Positions 23,656 through 35,778 of a stretch of DNA of 64,000 bases are shown here, piece by piece. Within the stretch, counting starts at the first letter, position 1, and the number at the start of each line of letters is the position of its first letter. Source of the stretch: Pseudocercospora fijiensis CIRAD86 (Eukaryota > Ascomycota > Dothideomycetes > Mycosphaerellales > Mycosphaerellaceae); the NCBI RefSeq assembly GCF_000340215.1, contig NW_006921532.1:11757501-11821500 (forward strand), written 5' to 3'. A model generated the notes under the pieces. That model made no database searches, was not told the DNA's origin, and saw only the letters and a list, made by a program, of their open reading frames with translations. The position numbers and the translations under genes were made by a program.

Positions 23656-25095
23656 TGCCCCGCCTAGAATAGATTTATCGTCTCTAACATTTCCGAGATA
23701 CCGCCCCGCGTAGCCTCGAGCTATATAGCTACTTCGATACGTATACTGTCTCGTATTCTCTAGCCTTCCTCCTATACTGTACTTACTATTCGATTAGCGT
23801 TAGATATCCCGTCTAATAACAAAGGTGCACACTTGTCGCGAATATAGTCGATTAAATCTTTATCCCTAAACTTAAGTTCTAGGACCTCCTTTACCTCCCC
23901 TAATGCTTTATCGAGGTTAGCTATACTATATGCGTCTAGTAGCTTACGGCATGCCGCCTCTAGAACCGGAATTACCTTAACGGTAAGATCTACTAAATCC
24001 TATTATATAGGTAGCCCTACTACTCGGCGTAGTAATCGAATACTATTTACTATTAATAAGTAGTCTAGGTACTATTTCGCCTAGTATAGGATCGCGTCGG
24101 GAAAGTACTCCTACTATACGCTCTTAATTAATGTTGTCGTCGTCGTATAGAGTATTAATAGCAAATCGTCTAGATATATATCTAGTAGTATTAACTTTAT
24201 ATACTACGCGGCTAGACAATACCTATTTACGGTCGGATAGTCTATTCGTATTACCGCTATCGTAACCGCTATCCTATCGATAACAAAGCCTACTAGACAT
24301 ATACGGTACCTACTACTGTCCGGTTTTACGAATGTATTATCTACGATTAACGTCCTATCGCCCTCGGTATATAGCTCTAAAAGCTCGGGATAGGCGACGA
24401 CTAGGTACTTAAATCTATCCTTTACCGTATCCGGCTATATATAAAAGCCCGCGTATCTTAGCATATTTAGTTCTATACCCGCGGTCGAATAGTCCGGCTG
24501 TTTGATTTTCTTTATCTCCGGTAGCTACGAGACATCCTCGATAAACTTATCCGCTTGTTTTTTATTTAACCCCGCGTACCGATATACTAACCTAGCTACT
24601 GCTTTATATACTTCTATCGAACGACCCTAGGCATATATTATTATAAACTGTATCCTAATTCGCTAGTACGCCTCCCGCGTACTATACTACTCTAGGTCTA
24701 CTCGGTCGCTCTCGCCGTAGTTATAATACGCATTAGATTAGTCTATTATCTACTTGCCCGTAATCTATTTGTATCTCCCCTCGGGCCCTATTATCTCTAT
24801 AATCCCTCGCTATAGATACGTATCTTCTCTATTTCTACCGTCGCCGTACTAGTACGTTATACGAGTTTATTAACCTAATATATTAATATCGCATTTGCTT
24901 TTTATAATACTAAATCCCCTCTACTTCGCCTATCTATATATAAACTATTCGGCCGCCTAGAATAACGGGAATTAATGCCTATAGATCCGATCTAGTAGCC
25001 TATACGCCCCTATTAGACGCTCGTATCGCGCCCTAGTATTATCTATCCTACTATCCTTACTACGAACTCGTACTAGAGCGCTAGGCAATCTTACA
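23656..25095 (-). pseudogene. Probable FAR1/MULE-type transposase
   Basis: A coherent minus-strand frame of about 480 codons. The N-terminal part (FWAAEQFIYRQAKQRGFSII, KSKCDINILG, then GDGRNREDTYLQRG) resembles a FAR1-type zinc DNA-binding domain. It is followed by FKYLVVAYPELLELY and TLIVDNTFVKPDSSRYRMCL (Asp near 24,335-24,348), in the place of the MULE motif 'F.AHPE...LL.DCTYKTN', and by YFPDAILYQAKQYLDYLL, in the place of 'FP.A..LLC.WH..KNV'. The similarity is from memory of motif order, not an alignment. If right, it is a Mutator-like (Hop-type) transposase that moves DNA by cut-and-paste. I did not identify terminal inverted repeats. Confidence 0.45.
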
Positions 25096-25855
25096 ATTAT
25101 TAGATGTCGCTAGATAGCGGCGCTCCTCTCGCGATATATCTCCCCTAATAACTTCTCTCGCCCTCTTGCGCCTCTACCTAAGCGCTAACGATCCTATTCG
25201 CGAACGGCGTATTCGATATCGAGTAGCGTAAAGTAGTCGTCGGTTATACTCCGTAATAGGAACTACGACAGACTTATTATCGCTTCTAGCGCAACTGCCC
25301 GATTGTCGCGTATAACTACTACGCGGTATAGACAATCTATACTACCGTATCTAATACTTACTCGGCTAAGGGGAAACTCTATCCCCTCCTATAAACGGAA
25401 TCGGCCTCGCTATTAAACTTAAAGACTAGTTATATCCCCTTCCCCTTCTATAGCGCGCAACTTATATCGCATCTATATATCTACGCTACTATCCGCCCTA
25501 ATAGATATATCCTTACCTAAACTACCTATTATAGGAGATTACTATATCCTATACGTATATCTATCTCGCGCGTCTAATACTCGGTCGAAGACTCGACCCT
25601 CTCTCCTACCTTTATCCTATCTCGCCCGTTTCTATATAGTATATCTCCTATAGCTTATCGTATATATTAACTAATAATACGGCCGGTGCTATTACATACT
25701 ATTGCGCCGACCGCCCTATACCTACTAACGCGCCCTATAATCTCGTAATTAATAATACTAACTATTATTCTACCTAGTAAAACAGCTAGTATTGCCTTAG
25801 GCACCCGCTACCGCGCCTACGTAGCTCGATATCGCCTTTACGTCCGTCCTTTACT
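25096..25855. other. Intergenic stretch, no gene recognised
   Basis: About 760 bp between the divergent MULE-like gene and the first promoter block. One HP-C-like palindrome lies near 25,765-25,795 (ACTATTATTCTACCTAGTAAAACAG). I see no convincing coding frame. Confidence 0.5.
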
Positions 25856-26160
25856 TAGGCTAAGTTTAACCGTATATTAGCGTATTTCGGCGGACTTTAC
25901 TTTATAGTATTAACTAAGGCGGCGAACGAAGTATAGTCCCGACCTTACTATACAAATTAGCTACGTCGCCTAGGAGGACTCTTTTATACGTATATTAGTA
26001 GAGTAAACCGCTAGTCTACCGGTCTTGCCCCGAGCGCTATTAACGCACTAATATAGGTCTCTTCTCGGCCGCTAACTCTCTCTACTTTACAATCTACTTC
26101 TACTACTAGCGACCTATACTCGTCTATCTATTCCTCCGGCTAGCAAACTAGTCTATAGCC
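25856..26160 (+). promoter_or_regulatory. Shared promoter/leader block, copy 1 (before gene A)
   Basis: One of four related blocks. Conserved pieces in order: TAAGTTTAACCGTATA, TTCGGCGGACTTTAC, ACTAAGGCGGCGAACGAA, CTATACAAATTAGCTACGTC, CTCTTTTATACG, AGTAAACCGCTAGTCTACCG, then the pyrimidine-rich leader CTTTACAATCTACTTC and a palindrome remnant GCTAGCAAACTAGTCTATA. It lies directly ahead of gene A on the same strand. Its use as a promoter is inferred from position and conservation. Confidence 0.65.
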
Positions 26161-26164
26161 CTAT

Positions 26165-26830
26165 ACGCATATCCTACGCTACCGTACTATACTACGCTAC
26201 GACTACCTACTAAGCTCCCTACTATATCCGATTATCGCTATAGTAGACTATACCGATAGTGCCGCCGTCGCGCCCTTCGAGGCCGAACTCCGTCGTCTCT
26301 ATATTAATAAAAACCGCTAGCTATTTTTCTACGCCTACTTAATTAATAAAGAGATCGAATACTACCGCAGTCGAATGTTAAGCTTCTCTTAGCTCAACCT
26401 CGACGGCTATTCTAAAAAGCTCCGCTAACTCCGACTGCGTAAGCTCGCGATCTTCCTAGTTAGTATCGGCTATACTAGATTTTAAAGGGACTATACTCGG
26501 TATATTTAGAGATATTAGCCTCGTATACTAGCGATAGAGCCGTAGAAGTTAAGGTCGGAATCGTCTCTATATAGCTCCGCTACGATAATTAGTATTTATT
26601 TAGTTACTCTATATAGAACTAGGCGTAGGGAAGCCTACGTATGCCCCTAGGTTACCTATTATACTATACTCTCGACGGCAGATTAATACGGACGTACGTA
26701 GTATTATAGACTATACCGTAGCTTATACTACTACAGTTCTATACTATCTAGCTCTCTATTGCTCTTATCCGTATATAATAATTTAATTTATATATCTGCT
26801 ATCTTATCCTTTCCTATACTATAAGTACCG
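26165..26830 (+). pseudogene. Gene A, unknown short protein
   Basis: A plus-strand frame of ~220 codons after reading TAG/TAA as Gln. Pieces: PIIAIVDYTDSAAVAPFEAE, LRRLYINKNRQLFFYAYLIN, LNLDGYSKKLRQLRLRKLAI and YQPRILAIEPQKLRSESSLY. It follows promoter block 1 at the usual distance. A palindrome of the HP-C family near 26,850-26,875 follows, so an intron and a second exon up to about 27,015 are possible. I do not recognise the family. Confidence 0.35.
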
Positions 26831-27007
26831 ATATCTCCCGCAATCGTCGACTATTTTACCGGCTAGTAAAGTCTATCGTCCCTATAGCCGCTATAGTTAC
26901 CTTATATCCTATCTAGCTATACGTATCTACTATTGCCTCTGCCGATAGAACGGTCGACTATGCCTTAGGTATCTATTAGCTCGGTACGCTAGTCGTTACC
27001 TAACTTT

Positions 27008-27325
27008 ATACCCTTTACTTAGATTAAGTTTAATACTATACTAGCGTATCTCGGTAGACTTTACCTCTCGGCCTCGACTAAAGCGGCGAACGAAGCGCAA
27101 TCCCGACTTCGCTATATAAATTCGCTATATCGCTTAGGACGACCTTTTCGTACGCGCCTTAGTAAAGTAAACCGCTAGTCTACCGGTCTTAGCCTAAGCG
27201 CCTATACCGCGCTAATTTATATCTCCTTCTACTCCTCGACTTCTCTTCTACCTTACTACCTACTTCTACTACCGCCTACTCTACTCGCCTAGCAACTTTT
27301 CTGCCCGGCAAATTAGTCTATAGTT
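27008..27325 (+). promoter_or_regulatory. Shared promoter/leader block, copy 2 (before gene B)
   Basis: The same ordered pieces as block 1: TTAGATTAAGTTTAATACTA, CTCGGTAGACTTTACCTC, AAGCGGCGAACGAAGCGCAA, CTATATAAATTCGCTATATC, AGTAAACCGCTAGTCTACCG, then a CT-rich leader and GCCCGGCAAATTAGTCTATA. Here the TATA-like motif is CTATATAAATT, where blocks 1 and 4 read CTATACAAATT. Confidence 0.65.
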
Positions 27326-27388
27326 ATACTACTACTATATCCGTATATATACTATAAACTATATACGTCGTCGCCTCCGATTACTACT

Positions 27389-28923
27389 ATAGTAAAGGTC
27401 GCCGACGATAATACCGTAGATAGTACGCTAGGCCGATCCTACGTAGATTAATAAGCTATAGCTATCTTCTATAATCGCTACTACGAACACTTTAATATTA
27501 TATGTAATTACTTTATCGACCTAGTCTAGTTCGTATTCTAGGCGAGCGCTCGCCCCTATTATACCGCTATACGCCGTAAGCTCGTTAGGACTGTATATAA
27601 TGTATTTCGTAGCATTTATTTCTTATCCCGCCTCTACGTATATTCTCCCTTCGATAGTGCCCTACTATAAGTTAGCTACGCTATAGACTACTTTGCCGGC
27701 TGGTAAACGGTTAGCGATATCTATTGCCTTTACTAGCTAGTAAAGCGGTCTATAGTCGACGAAACTATATACTACCCGACTAACTAGCGTATAGTACTCG
27801 ATTATTAGCGGATATATAGGACTCTATCTAGCAGTACCCTAAAGTTACTATATCTATTCCTATACTAGAGCATCGCGTCTACTAGCTTATATAACTAGTC
27901 GCCCTATCCTATTAGTTTATAGTAGTCTTATCGCTTATCTATATATATATTATCCTATAGTCTTCTAAAGTTAGGTTTACTATCGACGTAGACCTATTCG
28001 CCTACGACGCGCTCTATCTACTACTAGGTATATATCGGATCCCGTACGCTACCCTAGACTATATATCTATATATTAGAGCACCGTCGCCTATAGATCCTT
28101 TAAAGACGATCCGGACGTAAAGGCGATTATCTATTACTCTTATAGCCGCGCTCGCCTAGCTATATTTTATATTACTACTATAACTAATATCTCCGCTATC
28201 GCCTAGAAACGCTTATAGAACTAGCCGTCGGCGCCTAGGACTTAGCGTCTAGTATACTATCTATATCGTATCGATCCTGCCTACTATTATCTCGAGCTAG
28301 ACTTGCCCTACCTGCTCTCTACTTATCTGTCTACGGCTCTTATACTAGAGCGTATCTTTAGCGATAACGAGATTAAGCGTATTCGCGGTCGTACCTTTAA
28401 ACCGCAATCTACCGAGATATAGTCTATCTAGGCCTAAATAAAGTACTAATTAATATCCTAGAGGGCTCTACTCGCGCGTCCTAGGCTTTAATATAGTCTC
28501 CGCGAGATCGACGTACGAGTTCCTTATTAGCGTACCTCTATTCCTCTTAGTAGATAGACGATGCGCTTAGACATTATTAGTCCTATAGTATACTATATCG
28601 TATATTACGCGAATAACTATATTTAACTATACTATCTACGAATTCCTACGTGCCCTATTCCCTACCTTCGTTCGACTAACCCGCCTTAATACTTGTCTTA
28701 CGCTACGTAATACGCTAGCCTACGGCACTTAGCTACCGATAGTATTACCTACCGGGAAATTATCGCGTCCTTATAACGCCTCGCCCTCTATTACTTGCTA
28801 TTTTTTACTAATACTAACCGCAATCCCGTATAGTAAAATAGACGCGCCTATATTCTATATCTATTAGCCTAGTATACCTTATACTACTTTACTTTACCTT
28901 ACCTCCTATCCTACTTGCATTAA
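27389..28923 (+). pseudogene. Gene B, unknown protein with one palindrome-bearing intron
   Basis: Exon 1 (about 27,389-27,666) reads VADDNTVDSTLGRSYVDQQA and FYNRYYEHFNIICNYFIDLV. The putative intron is 27,667-27,794. Exon 2 reads LLADIQDSIQQYPKVTISIP, then DVDLFAYDALYLLLGIYRIP, YRSFKDDPDVKAIIYYSYS, FSDNEIKRIRGRTFKPQSTE and a tail to the TAA at 28,921. About 470 codons. Start predicted at ATA 27,389 (former ATG, giving MVKVADDN). It lies between two promoter blocks, on the strand of the SNF2-type genes. I do not recognise the family; the Tyr-rich composition partly comes from RIP turning His and Cys codons into Tyr. Confidence 0.5.
27667..27794 (+). other. Putative intron of gene B with HP-C element
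   Basis: The donor reads CT|ATAAGT, the RIPed form of CT|GTAAGT; the branch region is GACTAAC and the acceptor GTATAG. Inside lies a double palindrome at about 27,687-27,753: TAGACTACTTTGCCGGCTGG and TTTACTAGCTAGTAAAGCGG. Reading frames on both sides become continuous when it is removed. Confidence 0.7.
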
Positions 28924-29270
28924 GTTTAATCGTATACTATCCCGTTTTCGGTAGACTTTACTTCTCGGCCTTAACTAAGGCGGCGAACGAAACACAATCC
29001 CGGCCTGTCTATATAAATTAGCTACGTCGCTCGGGATAACTCTTTTACGTAGCCTTTAGTTAGGTCGACCGCGTTACTATTTAACGCGTGCGCGCCTACG
29101 GCCTATACGTTAGTCCGAGCGCCTACGCGCTACCTATTTATATTTCTCTTCCTCCGTATCTTCCCTACTTTTCTATCTACTACTACTACTACTACTTTAA
29201 CTACTACTACTACTACTTCTACCGCCCGTCGTTATTTTCTAGCCGGCAAAGCAGTTTGTAATCGAATTAG
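28915..29270 (+). promoter_or_regulatory. Shared promoter/leader block, copy 3 (before SNF2-1)
   Basis: Ordered pieces: TTAAGTTTAATCGTATACTA, TTCGGTAGACTTTACTTCTC, CTAAGGCGGCGAACGAAACA, CTATATAAATTAGCTACGTC, a CTACTACTAC leader run near 29,175-29,220 and CTAGCCGGCAAAGCAG. It overlaps the last codons of gene B. Confidence 0.65.
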
Positions 29271-30112
29271 TACTACCTAGGCGATACCTAAGGACGTTTC
29301 TAAGTTAAATATAGCGGACGACCCCGAAGTGCTAGCTCTAAGCCCTCTACGTCTATCTAGGCGTCTACCCTCTCCGGTTATTAGTCCTCTTATGCCTAGC
29401 GACGTATATAAATTCGCGTACGACGAAAAGGCCTTTCTCGGCGAGGCTAGGTCGACCCGAGTAGATAACACTTATAACTACTAGCGAACTATACGTATAA
29501 TAGACGACCTAACGAATGTCCTTTATAAGTAGTATAAGACGTACGACGTATATAAGATTAACGATTAGGATCCGGTACTATAGCGAGCCTTCCTATAAGA
29601 TATTAGTAATAGTATCGATATAACTTTTTCGACTTCGGATACTATTAATCCTACTAATATAAAATATCTCCCGAGTAAGCGTAAGAGTACTATCTAGGCT
29701 AATACTAACTAGCTATAGCTTGCGCCCTAGCCCGATGCCTCGTTCCCTATTACCGACGCCTAGCGTACGTTATATACTAGTATACTCGATACCCTATAGC
29801 ACTATCGCTCTAGGTATACGGCTACGCCTCTATTATTTAACAAAGCCTATACGGCAATAAATATCGACGTTACCGCACTCCTAGATAGCGAAATCGATAA
29901 AGTTAGTAAATACCTATACCGTATTACGTTTCGCGGACTCTGTCTTACGATATAGCAACTATAGGCTATTATATAGATCGTCGAAATGTAGAAATTACCT
30001 ATATAGGGCGCTATTCTCGCCGACGATGCCGGTACTAGTAAGACTATCTCTATCCTCTACGCCGCTATAGCTTAGTCCGAGTATATCGAAGAATAGCGTA
30101 TCGTATATTAAG

Positions 30113-30237
30113 GTAAGAAATGTTAATCCTAACGTATAGATTATTTTGCCGGCCGGTAAATATACGTTTAGATATCTATTTGCCGGCCGGTAAAACGGTC
30201 TATATATATACTTATCTCCTACTAACTATCGTTATAG
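30113..30237 (+). other. Putative intron 1 of SNF2-1 with HP-C element
   Basis: Donor GGTAAGAAATG, branch CTACTAAC, acceptor GTTATAG, 125 bp. The double palindrome at 30,137-30,202 has TTTTGCCGGCCGGTAAA in one arm and TTTGCCGGCCGGTAAAA in the other. The intron lies at the same codon as intron 2 of SNF2-2, just after the SEYI.EQR sequence that follows Walker A. Confidence 0.75.
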
Positions 30238-31864
30238 CTACACTCGACTACGCCTATATAGAGCGAGGTATCGTACTAGACTCTATTTTCGGCTATTACG
30301 TCCCGTTCTATAATATACCGACTATTCCCGACGACGACCCGCGCGACCTACTTATAATAGTAGTCGATACTTTCCTCGACTAGCGATTCGGCGTTAGTAG
30401 CCGCTAGATACTCTAGCGTAGGATACTCGATTACCTAGAGTGCGAAGCCGACGGTATTTGCCTAGGCCCTCTTAAAGAGGATATTAACGCGTAGAAGTCG
30501 ACTATCGCCGAATTACGTACCGAGCTAGACAAGACTTATACGACGCCTTACCGCTACGCTCCTATCTACTAAATCGGGACCGCCGCGACGATTAATACCT
30601 AGCGCGATACCTATAACCGGTACTTTAGTCCTAATCCTAACTATACTCGCTATATCTACGTCGCTACTCTCGTCGCGCTTAACGGCGAGTCTCGCTATCC
30701 CGTCTATATTATCCGGTGTTACCTAAATGTACCCGACGGCCTAGGACTTATCGAATATATCGTATCCCTTTCGGACCGCGATCTATAGACTACTCGTACG
30801 CTTATTATCTCTACTCGCGAGGCCTTTGTTTAGGAGACACTTATACCCGGCCTAGCGTACTATAAGCGATATAACCGCCTAGCTTAGTTTTAGAATCGGC
30901 TATAGCTATATTAGTAGAAGGACGAATTGTAACTACGGAATCTTAAGGCAGTCGATTATCGAATAGAGCGTAGAGACCGTACTAATAATACTATTAGAGA
31001 ACTCTAGATTGCCCGCAATACTTAATTATATAATAAGTATCGATCCGATAATACGTTTCGTCTCGCTAACTTACGCGCTACGTATCCGTCTATCGTTATA
31101 TATAACGAGGTATACTACTTCCGAGCGTAGTTCTTACTCTAAACGGACGCTATATAGAATCTCTTTAATAACGCGTATACGGTAGCCGTATTTGCTATAG
31201 CGACTCTATTCGCTACCGATCTTAACGACTTCGCTATACTTACTCGGTTTCTATTCCGTCGTATCCTTAAACTATAGGACGCCCGAGATCGGACCGACCT
31301 TATCTTTAGATTTTCGGACGTTACCGATGCCGTTATATACTATAGCCGTTTCTAACGCAACTACGGCCTCCGATAGAGCGCTATTCCCGAAGACCTACGA
31401 ATCTATCGTATAGCTCTACTATCTCGCCGCGTTTATACTAGCGCTATATACTTTCGCGATATCGTTCTCTAAATACTTAACTCTAAAGCCCTACGTAGGC
31501 CCCTCGACGACGATAACTAGATATATCTAACGATATTCGCCTTTAGCCTCTACGTCCTCCGACGCTCTAAGAGAAACTAACTTAAGATCCGCGACTATAC
31601 TATAACCTTAGGGGACGATATTCCTTCGTAGTAAGTCGTTAACGTCGAGGTATAATACACTCCTATTTCCTAGGTAGAATACCGCGCTACTTACTATCGC
31701 TTCGCTAAGCGTATCGATAAGCTAGACTGCGGTATTAAGCGCCCCTCTACTACGCTAACTTACGAGGCACTATTTCGCTAGCTTAGTCTCTATACCGCCT
31801 ATCCTCTCCTTGCCGCTATCGCCGACCGAAGGCTAACCTCCTCTACGCTAACTCTTTAATCCCT

Positions 31865-31996
31865 ATAAGTCTATTACGCTATAGACTATTTTACCGGCTA
31901 GCGAAAACTAGTAGACGTATACGACTATTTCGCTAGCTAGTAAAGTAGTCTATAGTCTAACCGTCCGCCGCTACTTTCTCGCTAATATAACTCTAG
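31865..31996 (+). other. Putative intron 2 of SNF2-1 with HP-C element
   Basis: Donor CT|ATAAGTCT (former GTAAGTCT), branch CGCTAAT, acceptor CTCTAG, 132 bp. The double palindrome at about 31,882-31,952 has TTTTACCGGCTAGCGAAAAC and TTTCGCTAGCTAGTAAAGTA. The position matches intron 3 of SNF2-2, after the same LQ-ending exon. Confidence 0.7.
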
Positions 31997-33663
31997 CGCC
32001 TTATATTAGATAACAATATAGGACTTCTTCTAGTTCTATATAAAGGGCTCTACGCCTCTTCCTATCCTAAGCCGTTATATAGATCGACTCGTCTATCTAG
32101 TCCGCCTATCTCCGAAGTACCTAGCGATACTATAGCTCGTCTATATATATATTATCTAGCTTTCGTCTAAGGTAGTATTCTAGGTCGAAGAGCTACTTAA
32201 TTACTAACTCCTCGACCTTGTATTAGAGTTGTATTAGATCCGACACTCTACTATCTATACTAGTATAACGTACGCCGAGCGCGCTACCGCCGAGGATGCC
32301 TTTAATAATAATCCCTAAACCTAGGCTATTATCCTATCCTTGCGTACTAATACGGAGTCTATTAATCTATATTACGGTATATACGTATAGTATATCGTAG
32401 ATGTCGTCGACTTTAGTAAGAAGAACTCGATCGTTAATCGTTATACTCGCGTAGGATAGACTTACGCTATTATAGTATTCGAATTAAGCCTCGTCGACAC
32501 TATCGACTCGCGCTACTAGTAGACCTTCTATCTCGACATTTAGGAGCAGCTTACTATAGCAGTCTTACCGCCCGACCGGCTTATAGATAAAGAGATCTAC
32601 CGTATCTAGTTAGACGAGATCGTACGAGCCTATAGTACTACTAGTGCGCCCCCTATAACCTAATTCCGTAAACACGCTAATACTAATATTAGATAGTATA
32701 TAGCCGACGCCTATATACGCAAGTCCTACGGCATTCGCTACTAGATATTAGATACTACGTAGGGCTATATCTTCGACTTAATTCGTAAGAATCTCGTCCT
32801 AGTCGAAGCTATCTTTTGCCTATTACTAGGCAGTACGATAGCGGGAGAAGTCGCTACTATCGTCGACCGCTAGTAGCCCGCGCTAGATAACTTCCTTTAG
32901 GCCGATAAGCGTAACCTAGACCGTACGGGAGGATACGACTACGAGTATCTAAAGTACGCTATAGCGTAATATCTATACCGCGACGACGTTACTAAGGATA
33001 TCTATCCGATTCGACTTATATAGTACCTTTACTATTTCGCTACCGAGGCCCTCGCTATAGGTTAATACGACTCTACTATTATTCCTAATTAGTATAGTAA
33101 GTCGTACTATACGTTATTATCTATTTCGCCGTCTAGTATAGTAGTTATTACCTCTATTACCGGTCGAATTGCTAATACCCTTTATAGTATATCTTAAGTA
33201 CGTTTAGCGGCGTACTCCTAACTACGACGCCGATTTTGCCTAGGCTATATAAAACATCGGCTACTACGCTCCTACTCTTACGCCCCTCGTCCGAAGATTT
33301 CGGAGTTTTACCGGTCCCTTCGATAATTATAATAATAATAGTAACTATAGAGTTACTACTCCCTCCCTTAGAACGCCGTCTAACTACGAACCTAACCGTA
33401 TAAGTATATAGCTATACTTACTAGGCAGTTAGGCCGGCTCTCCTATTCGCTCTAACTCTAGCGACTCTATTAGAGATACTAGCGCTATAGACGAGCTAAC
33501 CCTACGCGCTCGTTACTTAACTAAGCGATCTCTTACTCTACTAGTCGCTCCGTATTCTCGCCTAGCCGACGATATATTAGCTTATACTAAGCGCGTTAAG
33601 CTAGCGGCCGGCGCCTCGTTTATAGTACTAGTCGAGAGTAGCGACGCCGAGGATACCGAGTAA

Positions 33664-34815
33664 GGCGTAGGTATATACGTACAGGCCCTATATATAGAGA
33701 GTAGATAGTAATATAAATCTCCTTAAGTAGGCCTCTACGGGACAACTAGTAAGTACGCGTATCCTAGGCGTTAGGTCCTATAGGTTATCGACTAGGCGCG
33801 CGTATAGATAGTCTAGTCTATATACTAAATACTAGCCGATTAAGTAGAGCAATTTCCTATCGTATCTCTAGCCTTTTCTATAGTTTTTCCTCCTACCTAT
33901 ATATAGTCTACCTAGTCGGTACTTATAATATATGCTATTAATATAACCGAATTATAGTAGCCGTTACGCGTAGATCTAGAGTCTATATAACCGACTCCGA
34001 ACTGCTATTATCCGCGAGGCCCTACCGCTATTATCTAACCCGCCTATACCTTCGTTATACTTTACGTACGCGTAATACAATCGCCGAGTATCTATAGTAA
34101 CGATAGAGAGTCTTTCCCTACCGCTCGGGTATTTTATCTACCTATCTTCCCGCCTCTACCGATATTATATATTTCCCGCTACCTAGTTATTATATCTTAC
34201 CTATAAGACACGCCGTCTATAGGATTATATAGGCGGGTATAATAGAAGACACGTCTATAGATATACGTCTAAGCTAGGTCTTATATTCCGCTATTATCTC
34301 CCCTAGGTTTAGGATACTATCGGTCTATCTCTACTACGATACCCCCTCTTATTAGTCGCTAACTATTTTGCTAGCCGGGGAAAAAATAGTTAAAAGGGTT
34401 TATATAGCGGCGTCTCTAATAAGCACTCTATCGGTTACTAACCCGTCTTAACCGGATATACTCTCGCGGCGACGGTTAACTACTTTTCCGGCTAGTAAAG
34501 TCGTTAGCATTGCCTTAGTTATATTTCGTCTTACCGCGCCTGCTCTAGTTAGACTTTACTTTACTTCCTTCTACGCCTCGTACCTACCGTGTACGCAAAG
34601 TCTACGTATATATTGCGTTACTATTATATACCGCTTCGTCGTCGTTCGGCTACCTTCTATAGCCCTACTTTGCGCGTAACCTCGCCTATATCGTAGATAG
34701 AGATATACGACTTCGATATACTATATAAAATTATATAGGCGACGTAAGCGGTCCGTCTAGTATAGGATCTCGGTAAGGTAACGGCGTCGCTTTAGCTTTA
34801 CTTTATTCCTTCCTC
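33664..34815. other. Region between SNF2-1 and promoter block 4
   Basis: A plus-strand frame can be read through TAG/TAA from 33,664 to about 34,380 (YVQALYIESRQQYKSP, SLAFSIVFPPTYIQSTQSVL), but it lacks recognisable motifs and may be chance. Two HP-C palindromes lie at 34,360-34,391 (AACTATTTTGCTAGCCGGGG...AAAATAGTT) and about 34,475-34,505 (ACTTTTCCGGCTAGTAAAGT). Confidence 0.4.
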
Positions 34816-35190
34816 TTAGATTAGGTTCTAAACCCTATACTAGCGCGTTTTAGCGGACTTTACCTATCGGCCTTAACTAACGTACCGAACGAAAGGCGGT
34901 CCTAACTTTACTATACAAATTAGCTATATCGCTCGGGACGTCTCTTTTATACGCGCGTTAGTAAAGTAAACCGCCCTATATATTTACGCTATCTACGCGG
35001 CCCGCTATATAAACGGTTAGAGGTCCGAGCGCTAATACTAGTATATACCTTTCTACTATCGCCCTAACTTCTTCTACTTTACAATCTACTTCTACTACTA
35101 CCGCCTTCCCCGTCTGCCTACCTCCGTCTCGTTTCTCTATTCGGTAAACTAGTCTATACTCCTATTTTCTCCGCCCGGCAAACTAATTTG
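34816..35190 (+). promoter_or_regulatory. Shared promoter/leader block, copy 4 (before SNF2-2)
   Basis: Ordered pieces: TTAGGTTCTAAACCCTATAC, TTTAGCGGACTTTACCTATC, TACCGAACGAAAGGCGGT, CTATACAAATTAGCTATATC, AGTAAAGTAAACCGCC, then CTACTTTACAATCTACTTCT and CGGCAAACTAATTTG. It is the most diverged of the four in its upper part but keeps the leader. Confidence 0.62.
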
Positions 35191-35778
35191 TATCTACGAG
35201 CTACTCTTCTAGCTAGTCCGAACGGTAAATAACGGCTAGTACGCTATATACCGACGGCGATTATAAATCTAAACGAGAAGTTCGTACCGACTAGCCTAGC
35301 GACGCCGAAGAAGCGTAAGAAGACAGTTACTACTAACGCGAACGCTACCGAGTCGTCGCCGACTCTTCCTACGAGAACTAAGGGCAAGAGCACTAAGGCT
35401 ACCTAGAATATACTAGCTACTCCTCCTACGCCGGGCATACCCGCCTAGCCTAAGCCTAAGCCTAAGGCTCCTAAGGTACCTAAGGTAGCAACCGTACCGC
35501 TATAGTTTAGCCTAACTACGGATAAGAAGTAGGCACTATACGAGGCTATACGTAAAGCTAGAAGAGAGGCGCTTAGAATGTTCCTAGTAAACGGTACGCG
35601 AGTTCCCGTCTAGGCCGATTGCGGTATATACCTTCTCGGCTTCCTAGGGTCCGGTCTAGAGAAGAATAGATATATTCTCTTATTCCTAAACTTCCCTTAT
35701 TAGGATCTATATAAAGGGTTCCTTTAGGCTATATCGTAGTCGGTAGGTCGGTAGTATTAGAATAATAGTAGATATTAG

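Larger units (their letters stand above)
29284..33663 (+). pseudogene. SNF2-1: SNF2-family helicase-like protein of region C
   Basis: About 1,370 codons in three exons, split by introns at 30,113-30,237 and 31,865-31,996. Walker A AILADDAGTSKTI at 30,017-30,045 would restore to AGTGKTI. A DEVH-type box reads NEVYYF at 31,104-31,115 and would restore to DEVHHF if TpG/CpA were restored. AIATLFATDLNDF near 31,200 fits motif III; the motif VI region, RYTRVGQTYA, is at 32,437-32,465. The core ends near 33,195. A tail in another frame (ADDILAYTKRVKLAAGASFI, SSDAEDTE, TAA at 33,661) may follow a very short intron. Start predicted at ATA 29,284 (MPKDVSKLN). It follows promoter block 3 and is paralogous to SNF2-2. 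As a class these proteins translocate on DNA with ATP; this copy is inactivated. Confidence 0.72.

Noticed and set aside
13218..25095. Starship-type giant transposon
   Set aside because: I could not recognise a DUF3435 tyrosine recombinase or typical Starship accessory genes anywhere in the window.
29277..29471. Minus-strand open frame of 64 codons
   Set aside because: Antisense shadow of the SNF2-1 first exon.
30120..30383. Plus-strand open frame of 87 codons as a separate small gene
   Set aside because: The first part is the putative intron 1 of SNF2-1 and the second part is its next exon; the open frame merely runs through the acceptor.
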